A DNA stretch of 64,000 bases from Dipylidium caninum (GCA_017562135.1 QEYB01001208.1:124001-188000), one strand, 5' to 3'; positions 1-14,423 are shown, numbered from the stretch's first letter. The notes: generated from the letters alone by a model not told the origin. Made by a program: numbers and translations.

Positions 1-3000
1 CTCACCTCGACGACTTTTCGGCCGCCTCATTGGAAAGCTGTCATGACCCCAGGGGAGGACCAGGGTTAGTCGCCAGCACTCTCCGCTCCCAGCATGTGCA
101 GCCGAAAGCAGAAAGCTGGCCGCAAAAAACGCGTCCAAAGAGAGCAAATCTCCTTCAACAAAGTCACCTCACCGATTACTCGGGAATAATTGTCAAATTA
201 TAGTATGTAATCCCTAAAATGAGATGAAAAGAGGCTGTTTTCCAAACAGCAGGCATAAGTACATGTAGAAATGATAAAGAGAAAGCTTCAAAATTGTTTT
301 CTATACGCTCTTCCGATGCCATGGGCGTTAGTCATTTTGGCATATTACCCTAAGGGCAGTTTTGTAAGACGGGGATATATAAAAGCAACTCTTGTACCAA
401 ATAGTCGGAAGCCATCACCGAAATTGTCTCTTCTCCTCTGAGTCCAGTTTGTGGCCTGTGGGGAGGGTTGCTGCGGTGTTTCCACCGAGACTAGGTTGAA
501 CGTAAATGTGAAAAATTTAGAAGTCAAATGTCATTGAATTTTAATGAGGCCTAACCAAAGTATATTTGTGCCCAGACAGAATCACTCAACGTATGTAGGT
601 GGGTAATGAAGATTCCCTCAAAAGCCAACATTTCCCAATGTCACAGCAGCCACCGTCATCATGAAGGGTCCATTGGATACTTCCCGTTAACTTCTAATAT
701 GGCCTAAATACTGCCTGACTTCTTAGGAAACATCCATACTGGCCCGTGAGGTTTAGACAACTGCGCAATTCTCTGCGCACTCTATAGGTGTCACGTGCTT
801 GCTCAGCCCATTGTTCCGGCAAAAATTAATTTCACTAAGATGGCATCCAATTTGCTCAGAAATTCCTATTTATTCGGATGTAAGGTATATGACTCGCCCT
901 TAATTTTCACATTCAACTAATCTTATCTCCTCACTAGGTTATTTGAAGGTTCTAGAACTAAAGTCCTCGGACTCGGATGAAAAGTTGCTACGCCGAATTT
1001 GACTTGAGACCAACAGAAGTAATCTTCTGATTACGATAGCAAATTAATAGTTTCGAAGTCTCCAAAAAAATCACTAACGTCATCGGTATGGGAATGACTA
1101 TCATTTAAGGCCTTAGCGGGGTCAAAAACGGGTCAAAACATTATATGCATTCAGCTAGATATTTGTGGAGCAGGAATTGATTTTTTTTAAAGGAAATCAG
1201 AATTTCCAGCTCTCGTTACCAAATATTTCCCTGCTTTCCGGACCATTTGGAATTCAGGTTAACACGATTTAAAGGCGGCATTAACGGGAAACCTGGTACA
1301 ATAATTCTGGTGTGATCATAAAAACTAGAAAAATGGGCGACTCGATATCGCTGGTTTATTTTGTTACAAGTGAGGTAAAATGTGATTTATTTAACATAAT
1401 GCGGGCCACTAAATTTTCGCGCACTCTTTTGCCCACATTGTAGTTGCAAAATTGTTTGATTAATTAAAATTTTAGTGTTAGTTAATAATGATTTAAATTT
1501 TATGATAAATCTTTCTTGTTTTAATAGGTTAATTTTTAGGTCAAATTGGCGGCGAAGACTGAGATCTTTTAATTGTGCTGATTAAAGCGCATCGTATGTT
1601 TATAAACCCATTTCCCGTGATTTCAAGCCCTGATGTAGAAATAAATTTCTTAGCTGCCTCACAGATTCATAACGCTGCTTTGATGTTTCTTTGTTGAATC
1701 CTGTTATGCTTTACAGACGCGAAGCGACAACACAATTGGCAGTAATTGCATTTCATGCAACTATCCTGTTTAAGATGTCGAACTTACATCATTTTTTAAT
1801 CGTTTCACCTAACAATCTGATTTTTAGGGAAAATAAATGCAAAACTTAAATCTCTTGTAAAAAATCTGTTGAACATAATTTCACAATATAGAGACTTTGC
1901 CTCTCTTTCACATATGTTGAATTGATTTAGAGCCCTAATCAATTAATATCTCTATACTTTAATTTATGGCAAATGGCGGTTTAAGAGATTTACTTGCTAG
2001 AGTAATTTTATTTATGCTGCGTAAATCTCGAATAATAGTTAGGTAGCCATTGTTATTTAACTCAAATCGCAGGTGCCTTGGTTGTACATACCATCTGTGG
2101 GAAAAAAATGTCCAGGAAAAAGGGGTTGCTGTATTACCTTTGTTGTGGGTGCCGAGGGGAGGAGGACTCAAAAGTTGTTCCCGGCCGATCAGTTAGGCCA
2201 GGTCAACCTCCCAGAATTGCTTCCAATAATTTACCGAGCGGGATTACGGATCCTCATAAGTAAGTGTCAATAAATAAGTTTGGTATTGAGGTTTGTCTGA
2301 AACTGTCAGTCACCCCGGATTATAGCCATTGCCCCTAATGTTTTTAGTAATTGTGTGGACTTGTTTGTTATTTTTTTATACCTTGAACGTTGCACCACCT
2401 GAGAAGCATCCCAGAGCATATTAAATTTATTTGCCTCCCTTATTAAAATGTGCAAGACATTGTTTTTTTAATAGCTGCAAAATAGATGTTTTAGAGAGCA
2501 CGCTTTACAGTTACCAGAAGCATAAATTTTGGTAGTGCATCGGATCTTGGAATACAATTGCCTACTCTCTGAGGTTAAATGATTCACCGCTGCTTAGAAG
2601 TACTTTACGGGTAGGATGTAGATGAAATAAATTCTTGTGGCTAAGTAAAACAAATGTGCTATTATGTCAACGTAAGGGCAGTTGTGAAGTGTCTAAATGT
2701 ATTACACCAGAGGCATAGAACCCGTGATTCATGAGAAGAGAGAAGATTGTATAGGAGACCCCTCATCAATCACCTTTCGAGGGCGAGATGAAGTCTAGGT
2801 TATGTTGTTTGATGAGTGACTCAAATTGCTCAAAGCCCGCAGCACACTTGACCTCACGCATCAGTGGTTTGCGTGTATTTCAGAGATTACTTATTGCAGG
2901 CGAACACACACAAAAATAGCACCACAACAATGTGCTCAATTGATTCTCACCTACTTGCTTTTGTGAGCGAAGTTAAACATGCACGCGAGTGGAGTAGTAA

Positions 3001-5921
3001 CATTTCACCCAAGGCTACCGTCTCACGTTGACGTCTCGCAGTCCCAGTTGCCTCTGTCTGTGTCTATGTGTGTGTACCTGTGCGTGAGTAACTCCAGCCT
3101 TTTTTGCTCTTGACACCATTCTTCTTGCCAATGAGGCTCGGTTGATGCAATCGCAATTTGCTGTTATTACGACCCTTTGATTGCTGTGCGAATATCCTAA
3201 TTACTGTAAGAATTAATTTTTATTCTTAAAACTGCAACCAAATGGTGATGCGAGGCCCCAAGTCAGCACTCATGGGAGGCTTTCGTCGCCCCACGTCCCC
3301 ATCCACTGTCGTCTGTCCGCCGTGGTAGCAGAGAACAAATCGTCCTGTTGGTGATCTCCCTCACTCCGAAGAGAAACGTACTTCGGTTAGGCGGAACCCA
3401 ACCGCATATGACTACATGGGCCAACTTCTCTGTTCCACTGCGTACATTTACGCCCGAGTTTGTGATACCTCAGTACTTCGCAGTGAAATTGAGCCTTTTT
3501 CCCTCGAAACTACGTTTTTTGTGTTTCTTTGGCAGACCCACGTTCCTAGTTCACAGTCCTCCTCCTCCCTCTCGGGCCCATCTAAGACCGCGTTTTGCAT
3601 AAGCACTTTTAATCACCAACGCCCCACTTTCTTTCAAAACTCTTTTTGGCATTTCACTTATCAATGCGATTATTTGAAAATTAGCGACCGATATTTAGAT
3701 AAATCGGACGGATAGTTCTTAGGCTGATCTGTGGTAGTTCTTGGCAGAGTACGGTAACGCCGGAGCGCAAATCTAGGCTCGTCCTCAGCTCGTCAACCCT
3801 TCACAGGCCGTCTCCTTTCTCGCCCGCTGCGGTATCTCTGTTAAAAGCTTGGATTTCCATCTCGCTGGCTTTCAATCCTGCCTGGCACTCGTGCGGCACA
3901 GGCAGGGAGCGAATGAGCAAAGTTCACTGTCAAGAAAACATTACGACGGATTTGTGACACCTCTAGGCTCACAGCCCGTCATGTGCGCCAGTTTCACGCT
4001 TCCCCTCACTCTTCCCACACTCGTATTTGTCTACAATCGTGGTCGTTGTGCACAACTTATTCAAATACTCCATCATTGAGGTGTCACTTCCACCCATGTG
4101 CACCAGAGTGAACTTTCCACACGTCGACCCACCCATGTTTGCTGCTTTAAAAGCTGCACTTTACCTCGTCCCGCAGTGAGCTGCTGCACCGCGGGTCTGG
4201 TGAACATCCTCTCCTCCGTGTAACTGAGGTATTAGCTGCGAAGCTGTTGCTCCTCCGTAGATTTGTCAACAAACATGGTATTCATGGCGGGCGAGCGACC
4301 AAACCGCTCTCAGTCTCCATTTTTCGGCCACTTCTGGTGCCGTCTCTTTTCACAGCACCCCGATTCCATCAAACGCTTCGCTGTATTCAGCCATGCGTGT
4401 CACTTTTGTCCCCGCCAGTGCGATCTCTCTCCACTCGCCCATTCATCCACTTACGAGGGAAATTAATCCTTGTTGCGCTACCACTCGCTTCCTACTGAGA
4501 TGCGACGACGAAACGAAATTGTAACACCTCTTTGAGCAAAATATTTGCACAATGTAACTAAAAGCCAGCACCTAGGTGACCTGCACCGACTGCGAGGCCC
4601 CTTCCTCGCCCCCACCGCATACAGGTAAGCAGAGAAACCAACGGGTGCAGCCGCTGCCGGCGCTGCCGCCCCGGTGCTTCATTTGCTATTCCGTGCGCAC
4701 GGGACTTGCGTGCCAACGACCGGCCTCAAGTGGGCCTGTGTGTACACCCACTTGAGCCCATTGACTGGCTGCGACTAAACGACCGCCCGAGGCGCAGTCG
4801 GTCGTCTCCTGCAAGAAAACCCTCAAGTGTGCGCGCTCACAGCGACAACCTCTCCGGTTCCCGCCTTTAACTCTCTGCATCACCCAATAAGTGAGGCGAT
4901 CAGTCGGCGAGGGGTGCCTTTTTGTCGGAAATGGGCAGTTTGTACGACTTCTGTGTTGATCGCCTCCTGCGGCGTGTGAGGCGAGTCCTCGGCGCTCTGG
5001 CGACGCATAAACGCATCTGAAAGTCGGCAACGATGCCAAACAGCGGTAGGGCCTGCCGTTCGAGACAGGAGCATCGTTTTGCCTGCGTCAACTCGCGCAT
5101 TCCCTGGAAGACTGCCACTTTTAGCACAGTGTTATGAAAAAGGGCATTTTTATATCATTCAGACGCTGCCAATAGTTTTCTTACATTGCTAACGTAAATA
5201 TAGTGAAGAGTTTTGTGATTCCGGCGGATCGCTATTTTGCAATTTCGTATGGTCTGAGGCAGAAGAATAGGTGCGGTTACACGTTTGCAAGCAGCTTCCT
5301 CATTTACACTGATCTTTTTTACCCTCGGCTTAATTGTTCCATCGAAGTAGTCATGGTTTTTCAGGCGTCTTAATTAATCCACACATTTCTCAAGCTGAGC
5401 CACTCCTCCGTCCCGATTTCTCGTTGATTTTCCCAAGGGCGCATGAATCGTCAACGCTTTCTTCCACCGAAAATGGGACCTCGCACCTCGCGCACTTTAG
5501 CCAACACCCATTATTTCCCTTCACTTACATTCCCATTAACCTTACGAAGGGCAGCAACGACCAAGTGTCATGTGGATTTCTCTCCCAACGTTTTGGTCTC
5601 TTCCAGATCGCCGTCGACCAACAGCATAGTCTCGAGTGAATGACTCATGAAGCAAAGGATGCTAGTTTCCACTTACCTTAACTTAACTTAACGCTTAACT
5701 TGACCAAAGGTCCTTTTCAAGTCACAACAAACGGCTGTAAAGTAGGAGGACGTTTACGCGGGGGTGGCTAAAAGTCTTCTAGGCACAAGTAATGTAGACT
5801 TGAGTTCAGATCTGTGAACTGTTAAGCAGAACATACTTAAGTAGTTAAAGTTTTACTGGCTGCTGGTCAACCTACTAATTCGCGCAATTCCCTGTGAATA
5901 AATTTTCTCCCCTTGTTTTAG
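1..5921. other. No recognised gene; may hold 5' exons of the RhoGEF
   Basis: The first ~2.7 kb is AT-rich and the rest is more balanced. Open frames are short (about 100 codons at most), lack recognisable domains and are not linked by convincing splice sites. The first supported RhoGEF exon begins in phase 0 near the right end, so its upstream exons and promoter may lie here, but I could not identify them. A minor ACTTA-type run sits near 5676-5700. Confidence 0.5.
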
Positions 5922-8900
5922 CGTCCTCAACCGGCCTTCACCTCCAAAATACAGTAAGTGAATTGTTTACTTATGTTTAGTAAGTACAACTTTTTGTTCT
6001 GCCGCGATTGGCACTTCTGCCGGCACATGTACTGAGCTGCATCTCCGCTGGCGGGCTGCCTCATAAATGCCACGTATTAGGCGCTATCTAATCGTTTGTC
6101 CGCTCACTACTGAAGCTTTACTCACCTTGTCCCTTGAACCCTCTTTATAGACTTAATTTTTGCTAGTCCACCGTCATTGCTTGCTTTGATCGCAATATCT
6201 AATCTAGGCCTGTTGTCTTATCATAGCGTATCATATCGACGGCATTACTAACATGCTTCAACTCGCTCTCTCTCCCTCACTGCTATCTACATAACAACAA
6301 CTGTTTGTACACTTTTCATTCATATTTATAGTCGTTTTTGATAAACAATCAAGCCTTTAAAAGTTATATAGTAAACACTCCTTTGCCATGCGCAGTTGAT
6401 AGCCCCAACGTGTCTGTTGAAAGTCGTCGTAAACAGTTCGAAGAGAAGAGCAGAGAACATCCCCATCGGCCTCCCATTTCACTTCAGAGACCATCAGCTG
6501 GGTAAGTCACTGCGAGTCTAGTTGGAAAGTGGTCTACTTCAAATCGCGGTCACGTTTAAATTAAAAAAGGAATCAACAAATCCGATTAGAGTTTGGAAAT
6601 TATACTCGCCATCTTCGTCAACCATAGGCGTCACCGCTGCTTTGGTACCAAAGTAAGCAGAAAATCATACCACACACAAACACACTCACACCGGGCACTC
6701 ACATTGTAAGGGGTGAGAGTGTGCACAAGTCGAAGTTATTTAAATCACCGTAGCGACGAAGTCGACTGACGGCTGCACCTCGCCAGTCGAGTTAGCCACT
6801 CGTATGCCATGCGTCATGCGCTTATCATTGTCTCCTTGTCAGAGGCGGGTTCCACACGAATGGCTCAATTAGTGCGAAATCATCCTTCGCTAAGAGCCTA
6901 GAAGGCAAGGAAGATGAGATGCCAGGCAGTGGAGACCGAAAAAAGTCCTTCTTGCGCCCCGAGGTCAGTTAATCACTTTGTCAACAGCCTTTTCTGTCTC
7001 ACTGGTCCGCAGTGAACGTGTTGTCTTCGTGGTTGATGACCAAGTGAACTGGCGTATGTACAACTTTTTAGTATCATGCAAATTTATGCAGACTAAATAA
7101 GCGTAGGTGTTGGCTACCGCCGTTCCGACAGGGGAGAGCAGCCACGCTGCCCCCCTCAGTCCATGCCCCCCCCCCACCTCCCAGTGCGACCGCGCCCCTC
7201 CCCTCCCCTCCCGACCGCGCGCCCCTGCCCCCGGTGGTTTCTCGCCCCCCTCGGCACTGCCGTCCCGCGGTCGGCCCCAGCAACTACCCTGCCACCGTTT
7301 GCCAGGCTTTTCTCCTCTTTTTCCGCCCCTCTGCCAGTCCTAATAGCGCCAGTCGTCATTGCTCTTTTTGGTGTTATAGGATAGCGAGAAACAGGGAAAG
7401 CTGTCGTCTTTTATAGCCCTGTACGGTAACGCTCCACTCTACCAGTTGTATGATGAGCATTTCAAACGCAAGGAGTCGCGTCGGCTTCGCCATCGGCTTC
7501 GTGGTAAGTCGTCGCTGGTCGCAGCCCTTCCGTCCGCCACTGGGCGCGGAGCAGTTTGTGTGCGAGAATTCCTCGCAGCGGCACTCCACGCCGCGCCGCG
7601 CCGCGCCGAGCCCCTCCCCATCCCCGTAACTCAACTGACCGCGTCCCATGCCTGCCGAAGGCGGCTGCCACTCAACCTCCATTTGTGGCGGAGATTCGAA
7701 AGGCGTTGGTACTGCGTAACCCCCTCCCCCCAAAGCCCCCCGCTGGCCTCGTGACGCGGGTGGGGCGGCGCCCATCTGATTTGGCGATTGTGCGCTTTAC
7801 TAGAGTCCATCCGATCTCTGCGCAAGAAGCGGCATGGCCAGCGCCCCCAGAAGCAGCCAAGAGCCATCGTGGCACCTCCCAAATTCGGTCCGGACGATCA
7901 GTCTTCCTCCTCATCCTCCTCATCCTCCTCCTCCCTCTCCACCGACGACGAGAACGAACAGAAAATTCCTAACTTGGGGAAGACCTCCTCCTTCACAGTC
8001 ATCAAACGGGACCTCTCGCGCAAGCGGTCCGTCGTCGAGCGCACTGCCAAGATGGGAGAGATGAGCAACGTCGCCATGGAGTTCTCCGGCACCGGACCGT
8101 CTCGCGTTCGTTGGACAGACATGCCCGAGGTCATTCGTCGCAATCTGGCCGCCGGCCTAACCAAGGAACAGCGCAGTCTTCAGGAGGTGCGTCCCCTCTC
8201 CGCCATGCCCTCTCTCGTGGCCACCAACTGCCCCAATCTCCATTTCGAAATGGTCCTGGTGATTTCGGGCGGTGGATCCGCTCAGGTGCATTCCGCTTTC
8301 TTTTAAAGGCGCGCTTCGAAATAATCACGTCCGAAGCCTCGTATTACAAGAGTTTGACCGTCCTGATTGATCTCTTCTACAAAGCACCCGTCTTTACTCC
8401 CACCGCCCCCAACGCCGTCATCACGGAATTCGACAAGCACCAGCTCTTCTCGAACATCCTCAACATCCATGCCACAAGCGAGAAGTGAGTGATTCCCTCC
8501 TGTCAGGCCGCACACCCACGCGACGCAGGTTTACCGTCTCATCGCCTTTCCCGTGTCTTAGTCTCCTCCACTCTCTGGAAATGAGCTTCCGCAACGACCC
8601 GATGCTGGAGAACATCTGCGACATACTCTACGACCACGCGGAGACCAAGTTGTCCTACTACGTCACTTACGTGAAGAACCAGATTTATCAGACGCGCACC
8701 CTCGGAAAACTCCGGTGAGTCGTTCGCCCACAGCGCCCCCAAATTTAGTCGTCGCGGCGGGTGTGGCCGGTGTGAGCCGACGTGAACCTCGCAGACGAGC
8801 AGATGGTGATGTTTTTAGGGGTTGTTGAGGCTGTTTACTTGGATATATCGCGGCTAACGTAGGGAGAGCAGTGGTGCTATACCCCCACCCGGCACACTTT

Positions 8901-11900
8901 TCCACCCCACATTGCTCTTTGGGGCCACCTGATCGCCCGGCTGTTCCACACCTTTGCACACACCACGGCAAACAGCGCCTCATTTGGCACACTCAAGCTC
9001 TTGCAACCTGTGAACGGGAGTTAGGTTACACGCGCGTGAGAGGACGAGGACAGACCACGTTATGACATGAATGTGGCAAATTCTCGCCAACGTCCCACAC
9101 GACCGATTCATTTCACTTGGATAATTTTTGAATGCGAGTCAGGAATCGACCGGCATTCGAGGAGGCGGTTCAAAACATCCAGAGCATGCCGCAGTGCAGC
9201 GGGCTGGACCTGAACTCGTTCCTGGTGCTTCCAATGCAGAGGGTGATGCGTCTGCGACTCCTCGTCACAGCAGTCATCCACTACACCCCCGCGCTCCTCG
9301 TCCGCCTACACGAGCGGTCTCGTGGCTCTCGCCTCCCTCGAAAAGGTACTCCTCCCTTGGCCTCCCACCTCCTCCCCACCTCATCAGCGCCCTCTACACC
9401 CTGGTTCCACTGAATGGACAACAGTCTGTGTCTTTTTCGGTGATGAAGGCGATTCACTTCCCTCTTTATTCAAATTCGGCTCCTCCGCTCCCTGCCATCA
9501 CCACGGCCTGCTGTATCTGGCGGGCGACGTAATTAATGCCTACTGTTTAAATGTCAGTAGCAATGCTGAACGGCGCGTTCGCACCCAGGCCTCGGCGATC
9601 AAGCCGTAGTAACGTAGCCAGGCCGAGAAGTTTCATGGTGTTTACGCACGCCCTTAGACACGCCCTATTCTCGTATGACGGTGGATTCTGTCGCCTGACT
9701 CGAAAAAAGTTTACCTTTTGGTAACCTTCTAACATTCGCCATCGCCTAAACTTATGTTCCGTCGTAGTTCCTCACTTGGCTCAGCCGTTACCTCCAGAGT
9801 GCGGACCACGTTCGCAGATGCATGGAATATACACACTTCTCCTCTCACCTAACTCAGGTTTCACCACCTTCTCCACCACTGGGGAAGTAATTCATATTTC
9901 TGTCTCTTCCCCCGAGGATTTTTTGCTAAATCTTTCTATAAGTGCTACGCCGAAACCCGTCTTTCCTCGATCCCCTTCAGCTGATTTCCGAATGCAACGC
10001 ACAAAAAGGTCAGATGGAGCAGAAGGAACGTCTCGTCACTTTATCGAGCCAACTCGAATTTAAGAGCAACCTCCGAGTAAGCTGTTATTTTGTTTAAAAT
10101 TACGAGTAGAAAGTGTGTATGTCTATCGCGACTATTTTCCATGAAGGCTATCGGCACGGGCAACCGGGAGTTAATTAAAGAAGGCAACCTGCGGTTGATG
10201 GAAACGTCCAATCACGCGAATGCTGCCTTTAGACGCAAATTTTCCGAGGTCATCAAAAATAAACCCACTCAGATCACGCTTTTCCTCTTCAGTGATGTTC
10301 TCCTGGTTGCGCGGAGGAGAGGGTGAGTTGAACGCTTGTGCCGAACGCATCCAGGGCGGAGTCTCCTTCACCCGTCCCCGTCACTGCCCATCGCCGTCTC
10401 CAGCGGTCGCCGCTGCCGGCATTAATTCGGCTGTCCTGTGTAGTCGACACACACGCCTGTCATAAAGAGAGGCTGTTTAGTCAGACCACAACAAAGGTCC
10501 GTTTGTCTGAACTTGCTAAGTCAGTGGAGTGGAATTTGATTGGCGTAAACACAGTCCGTCCTGTGAAAATGACCACTGCCAAGTTTAGCTTCATGCCGAC
10601 CCCACCGATTCGATAGCAGATTCACCTGTTGAAAGGGGCGACTGTCACGGGCGTCCGTGCTGAAATGAGGGTGTTTGGCCATGAGACACACTGAGTTGAC
10701 CGGGCGAGGCAGAGGATGTCCCGTTCGGAGGCTCACAGGGCTCCATTTCCACCCCGCAGGGAAAAGTACCTCGTCGAGGATATAAGCTCTGTCCACGATC
10801 TGCGAGTGACGATCGAGACCCTGGGCGAGGAGGATATGATCAAGCGGACAGGACTGAAGATGAAGGCAAACCCCGACGACCCCTTCTACATTGTGCCCAA
10901 CCTTCGGCACGAGTCCTCCGTCTCGGTACGCCGCCCTCAGGAACACCAGACGATGCGGCAAAGCAACCGCTTTCGCGAACGCTCGCGCTCCCGTGGCGGC
11001 TCCGCGCGACATTTCGACGGGACCGGGGCCGGGACGGCCAGCTCGAGCACCCTCAGTGGCGCCAGTGGAACTGCCGAAGGCGGCGTCAACCTCATCGGCT
11101 ACCCCTTCATCCTCACCTTCCAGTCGACTGACCTCACCATCGTCGGCTACCACTTCCTCTGCGACACCCTGTGAGCCAACAGTCAGCATCACATGCCCCT
11201 GAACCCGCACCACTGCGAGTGGACGCATTTTTGTCTTGTCCGTGTCCCTTCAGGTCGCAGCGCGAGCGGTGGGTGGATGCTCTGCAGCCCAACTACTACA
11301 GCGTCCCGCCCGAAATAAGCTACGACACGTGGGGTAGGTGTTTCGCATTCGCCTTCACCTTCGCCTTCGCCCTCCCTCTCCCCCACTCCTTCTTTGCACC
11401 CTCATCTGTTCCCCTAACTCCCTCTTCGCGTCCCCCGTCCAGCCACATTTCCCCGCCCGAGTCGTGACCCTCGAAATCCCCAAAATTGTGCCACTGCTGT
11501 GCATTAGGCGCCCTGGTGTGCTGCACTGCTGGGCAGTTTGCGCATCAAAAGAAGTCTTCGCCTCTCCCAGACGCGCTGACTTCGCCTAATGGCAGGGACT
11601 TCTTCACATCGCACCGACAGCTTAGAAAATATTCTCTTAACACGAGAGGAGGGCGCGCTGCGGCCCAACAAGCGCAGCAGCACCGCTGCCGTCGAAATTC
11701 ACCCCCCGGTTTGCCCGGGCCTTTAGTAGTATTTGCAGAGCTCTGCGTTTTTCAATGGCTACATCTCCCTCTCAGCGTATACAAGCGCTGAGATTCGTTT
11801 AGCCTTTTCGCAGAAAAGGAGTGTGTGTTTGGCCATCGCCACGTCATTTAGGGAGGCATCGCCGGCGCCTCCTTCGTGGCTTCGCGGAGGTTCGCTCGCC

Positions 11901-13829
11901 TCCCCAAATTGCGGCGGCAAACGGTTGCCCGAGTGCCAGTCGAAGCTGGCGCGCCTCCTCGTTCCAGCGCCCAACAAAACGTCCAACTTGCACCCAGAGC
12001 TTCCCTCCCTCCCCCCGCCTCCCGGCGCCTCCCTCCGCCTCTCTCCCTGCATCACTCAATCACTCGGTAGTGTGTGCTCGTCAGAATCTGCTCACATAAG
12101 TTAGATTTGCCCATCGGCTCTGCTGTGGGCTGAGCGGATACCTCGGTGGCCTGCGCCTCCAATGCGCCTCGCTCAGACCCGCAGTGCCTCTGACAGTGGC
12201 CGAGGGGTGTCCGAGTGCCCCCCCCCCCCTCGCTTTGCCCCATTTACTGCCCCGACACCCGGTCAGACGGGAAATGACAGGCCCGCGCCGCGAGAGCCGG
12301 TGTCAATGCCTCTGCGCTCTTCCCTTCTAGACTGTCCTCAAGTGATCGCCATCGTGAGCTACGGCGCGACCGAACGAGATGAACTCGACGTCAAGGAGGG
12401 CGACTTGATGAACGTGATCGTGGAGTTGTCAGATGGTGAGTGGCCAACTTTTCCGTTAACTCCGCAAACTGTCAGCTCTCAGCCCGTGGGCCCGGTGTTC
12501 TCGACTGTCACGCTCTGGGCGCCCCTTTCTGCGGCCGACTTTCAGTGCAGTGCAGTGCAGAAAGGCTCGACGAATATTGTGAGGCCTCTTGTCATTCCTC
12601 CCCCTTCGCTACAGTGGCAGCAGCTTTGTGGCGTCAGCACTCTCGACCTCCCCCCAGTAGGCGGTCTTTGGAGGAGTTCAGGCGCATGGCATCAATCTGT
12701 TCTCTTCCCTCAGCAAATTCTCCTCTGTGTCTTTAAAGCGGCCCATCTTAAGGCCTTGGCTGCCGATTCACTCCACACACCTTCACGGAGGCGTTTTCGA
12801 GGTATTTTAGGGGCGAAATCACGTCACTCGTCGTGTTGCCCCCGTGGAACCTCCTCCGCTCTGCCTTCTGTTTCTTCCGGATTGCCAAATTCCTCTGGCC
12901 CACTTCCTTGAGCCATTGGCACCCTTCGCGCCGGTGACGGGTCGCTCCAACCTCCCAGTCTCACGAAATTTCTCCTAACGCCAGGACATTTCCCAGCAGA
13001 CACGCTTACCATCTCCTCGAGCTATTAACCTTCAACTTGCCGCGCTTTTACATGCAATTTGTCCACATTCCACCCTTTGGGCGCTTCTCCCAAGTGGTAG
13101 GCAGGCGAAATGCCACGTCCCTTTTCCAGTTGCCCCGCAGTGACGCTTGCGATTAACATTCCCACACTCGAGCTGCAAAACAACTGTTCCTATCAGTCAG
13201 TTCGAAGCAGTTTTTCTAAGCTGGGCCGCCCCAGACCAACTTCGCCCATTTCTCGCAGCCCCGACCACCTCGCTCGGCAGCAGGCGGAGGCTCGTCTCGA
13301 ACGGACCGCCTCCCACCGCCCACGTCAGTGCCCGCAGCCGGCATTTGGGACTCGAGACAAACGTGCTCGGGTCTTTCGATTCGGCTTGCGCGGTTGTCTG
13401 CTCTGGAATCGCCGGCACTCGGCAACCGTAGAAATTGGCTTTGACGTGGCACTTTGGCAGTGACAACACCGGGTGGGGGAGGCGCTAAAAACGCCGCTTG
13501 ACGAAAACACCATTGTGCCGGTCCACTTACGACTCGCTTAATGCGAGACTCGCCTGTGCCCTGTTCTTGTCGCCTATTCACACGGAGAGCGCCGCCTTCT
13601 AATTACGTCTTCATTTGCAGGCTGGTTGAAGGGTGTCCTGCCCGACGGTCGGCAGGGTTGGGTGCCGAAGACCGTGTGTCAGCACGTGGAAGATCCCCAG
13701 GCGCGTCGGCAGAATATGAAGAACTTCCTGCTCTCCGAGGAGGCCCAACGCGCCTACCAGATTCGCAAGCATCAGAGGCCGACGGAGATGTTTGTCCGTG
13801 TGCACGACCTGCGTGACACACGTATTTGA
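5922..13829 (+). CDS. Ephexin-type Rho guanine nucleotide exchange factor (DH-PH-SH3), 5' end unresolved
   Basis: Exons: 5922-5953, 6403-6501, 6843-6962, 7380-7503, 7804-8186, 8309-8484, 8562-8714, 9143-9345, 9981-10076, 10147-10322, 10760-11170, 11254-11333, 12331-12435, 13621-13829. The product should activate Rho GTPases at the cortex. An N-terminal basic/serine-rich region holds PLYQLYDEHF, resembling the ephexin PLYQ motif. The DH domain begins LQEARFEIITSEASYYKSL, nearly the ephexin consensus, and contains FLVLPMQRVMRLRLL. A PH domain follows (ITLFLFSDVLLVAR to QRERWVDAL), then an SH3 domain (DCPQVIAIVSYGATERDELD, GWVPKTV). Splice phases agree throughout except exon 9143-9345, which is one base too long; the frame breaks near the C run at 9286-9290. 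The two most 5' exons are supported only by splice sites and phase. Family assignment (NGEF/ARHGEF5/15/16/19) is secure from DH and SH3; which vertebrate member is closest is not determined. Confidence 0.86.
7902..7943 (+). repeat. TCC/TCA-rich tract encoding a polyserine run in the RhoGEF
   Basis: A run of TCC and TCA codons within exon 7804-8186 encodes eleven consecutive serines, followed by an acidic stretch (LSTDDENEQ). It precedes the DH domain and is probably disordered. Its copy number is a likely site of length variation. Confidence 0.7.
12218..12229. repeat. Poly-C run in RhoGEF intron
   Basis: Twelve consecutive C in the intron before the first SH3 exon. It is a likely place for sequencing-length errors. 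Confidence 0.8.
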
Positions 13830-14417
13830 ATGGGCGAGGCGTGACGCTCATCGCATTACCCCCTGACCCCCGCCCCCCCTGCCTTGTCCCCCCCGCGCCC
13901 CTCCCCCGGCCCATTCCACTTTCACCCTTACTTCCACCACTTGTAGCCAAAGGCTTACCTCAATGTCTTTATTTGCGTGTTATATTACCCCCCAAACCTC
14001 ATTTCCCAACACTCTACTTCACTGTGCCTCAAACTTTTAAGTTAAAAGTGGAAGTATGCGTCCTCGGGTACGCTTGAAGCTCGGTAGCAACCTCGAGGCG
14101 AAATCCCCACACCTCCACACGATAGCGGGGCAGTCAGCTCCTGCGAATGCTTCTTACTGAATCTCCTGGACGAAGCTGGAAGGCGTTCACCAACCCCAAA
14201 GCTGCTACGTTTGTACTAACGCATTTCTCGCTCTCCCGTCGACCGCCCCCGAACCGTCTCTCCGGGCGGAGGATTCCCGCGGTCCGCGATGCGGGCGTGG
14301 AGGTGTCTGCCGCACCGTCTGCTTGCACGCCTGCACGGCGACTCCGTCTGGGCGACTCTCCCGACGCCCCCGTGAAAGAGTGGCCCGCTTGCACGCTAAT
14401 GACTCTCCTCTGATTGC

Positions 14418-14423
14418 AATAAA
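14418..14423 (+). terminator. Candidate poly(A) signal AATAAA for the RhoGEF
   Basis: A canonical AATAAA hexamer on the coding strand about 590 nt after the RhoGEF stop. If used, the 3' end of the transcript would lie close to or within the CTG repeat that begins 32 nt downstream. No transcript evidence is available. Confidence 0.35.

Noticed and set aside
10521..11228. 235-codon open frame on the - strand
   Set aside because: Antisense to the RhoGEF PH exon 10760-11170; no domain of its own.
12162..12911. 249-codon open frame on the + strand
   Set aside because: Includes the genuine SH3 exon 12331-12435 in frame, but both ends run into introns at good splice sites (CTAG before, GTGAGT after).
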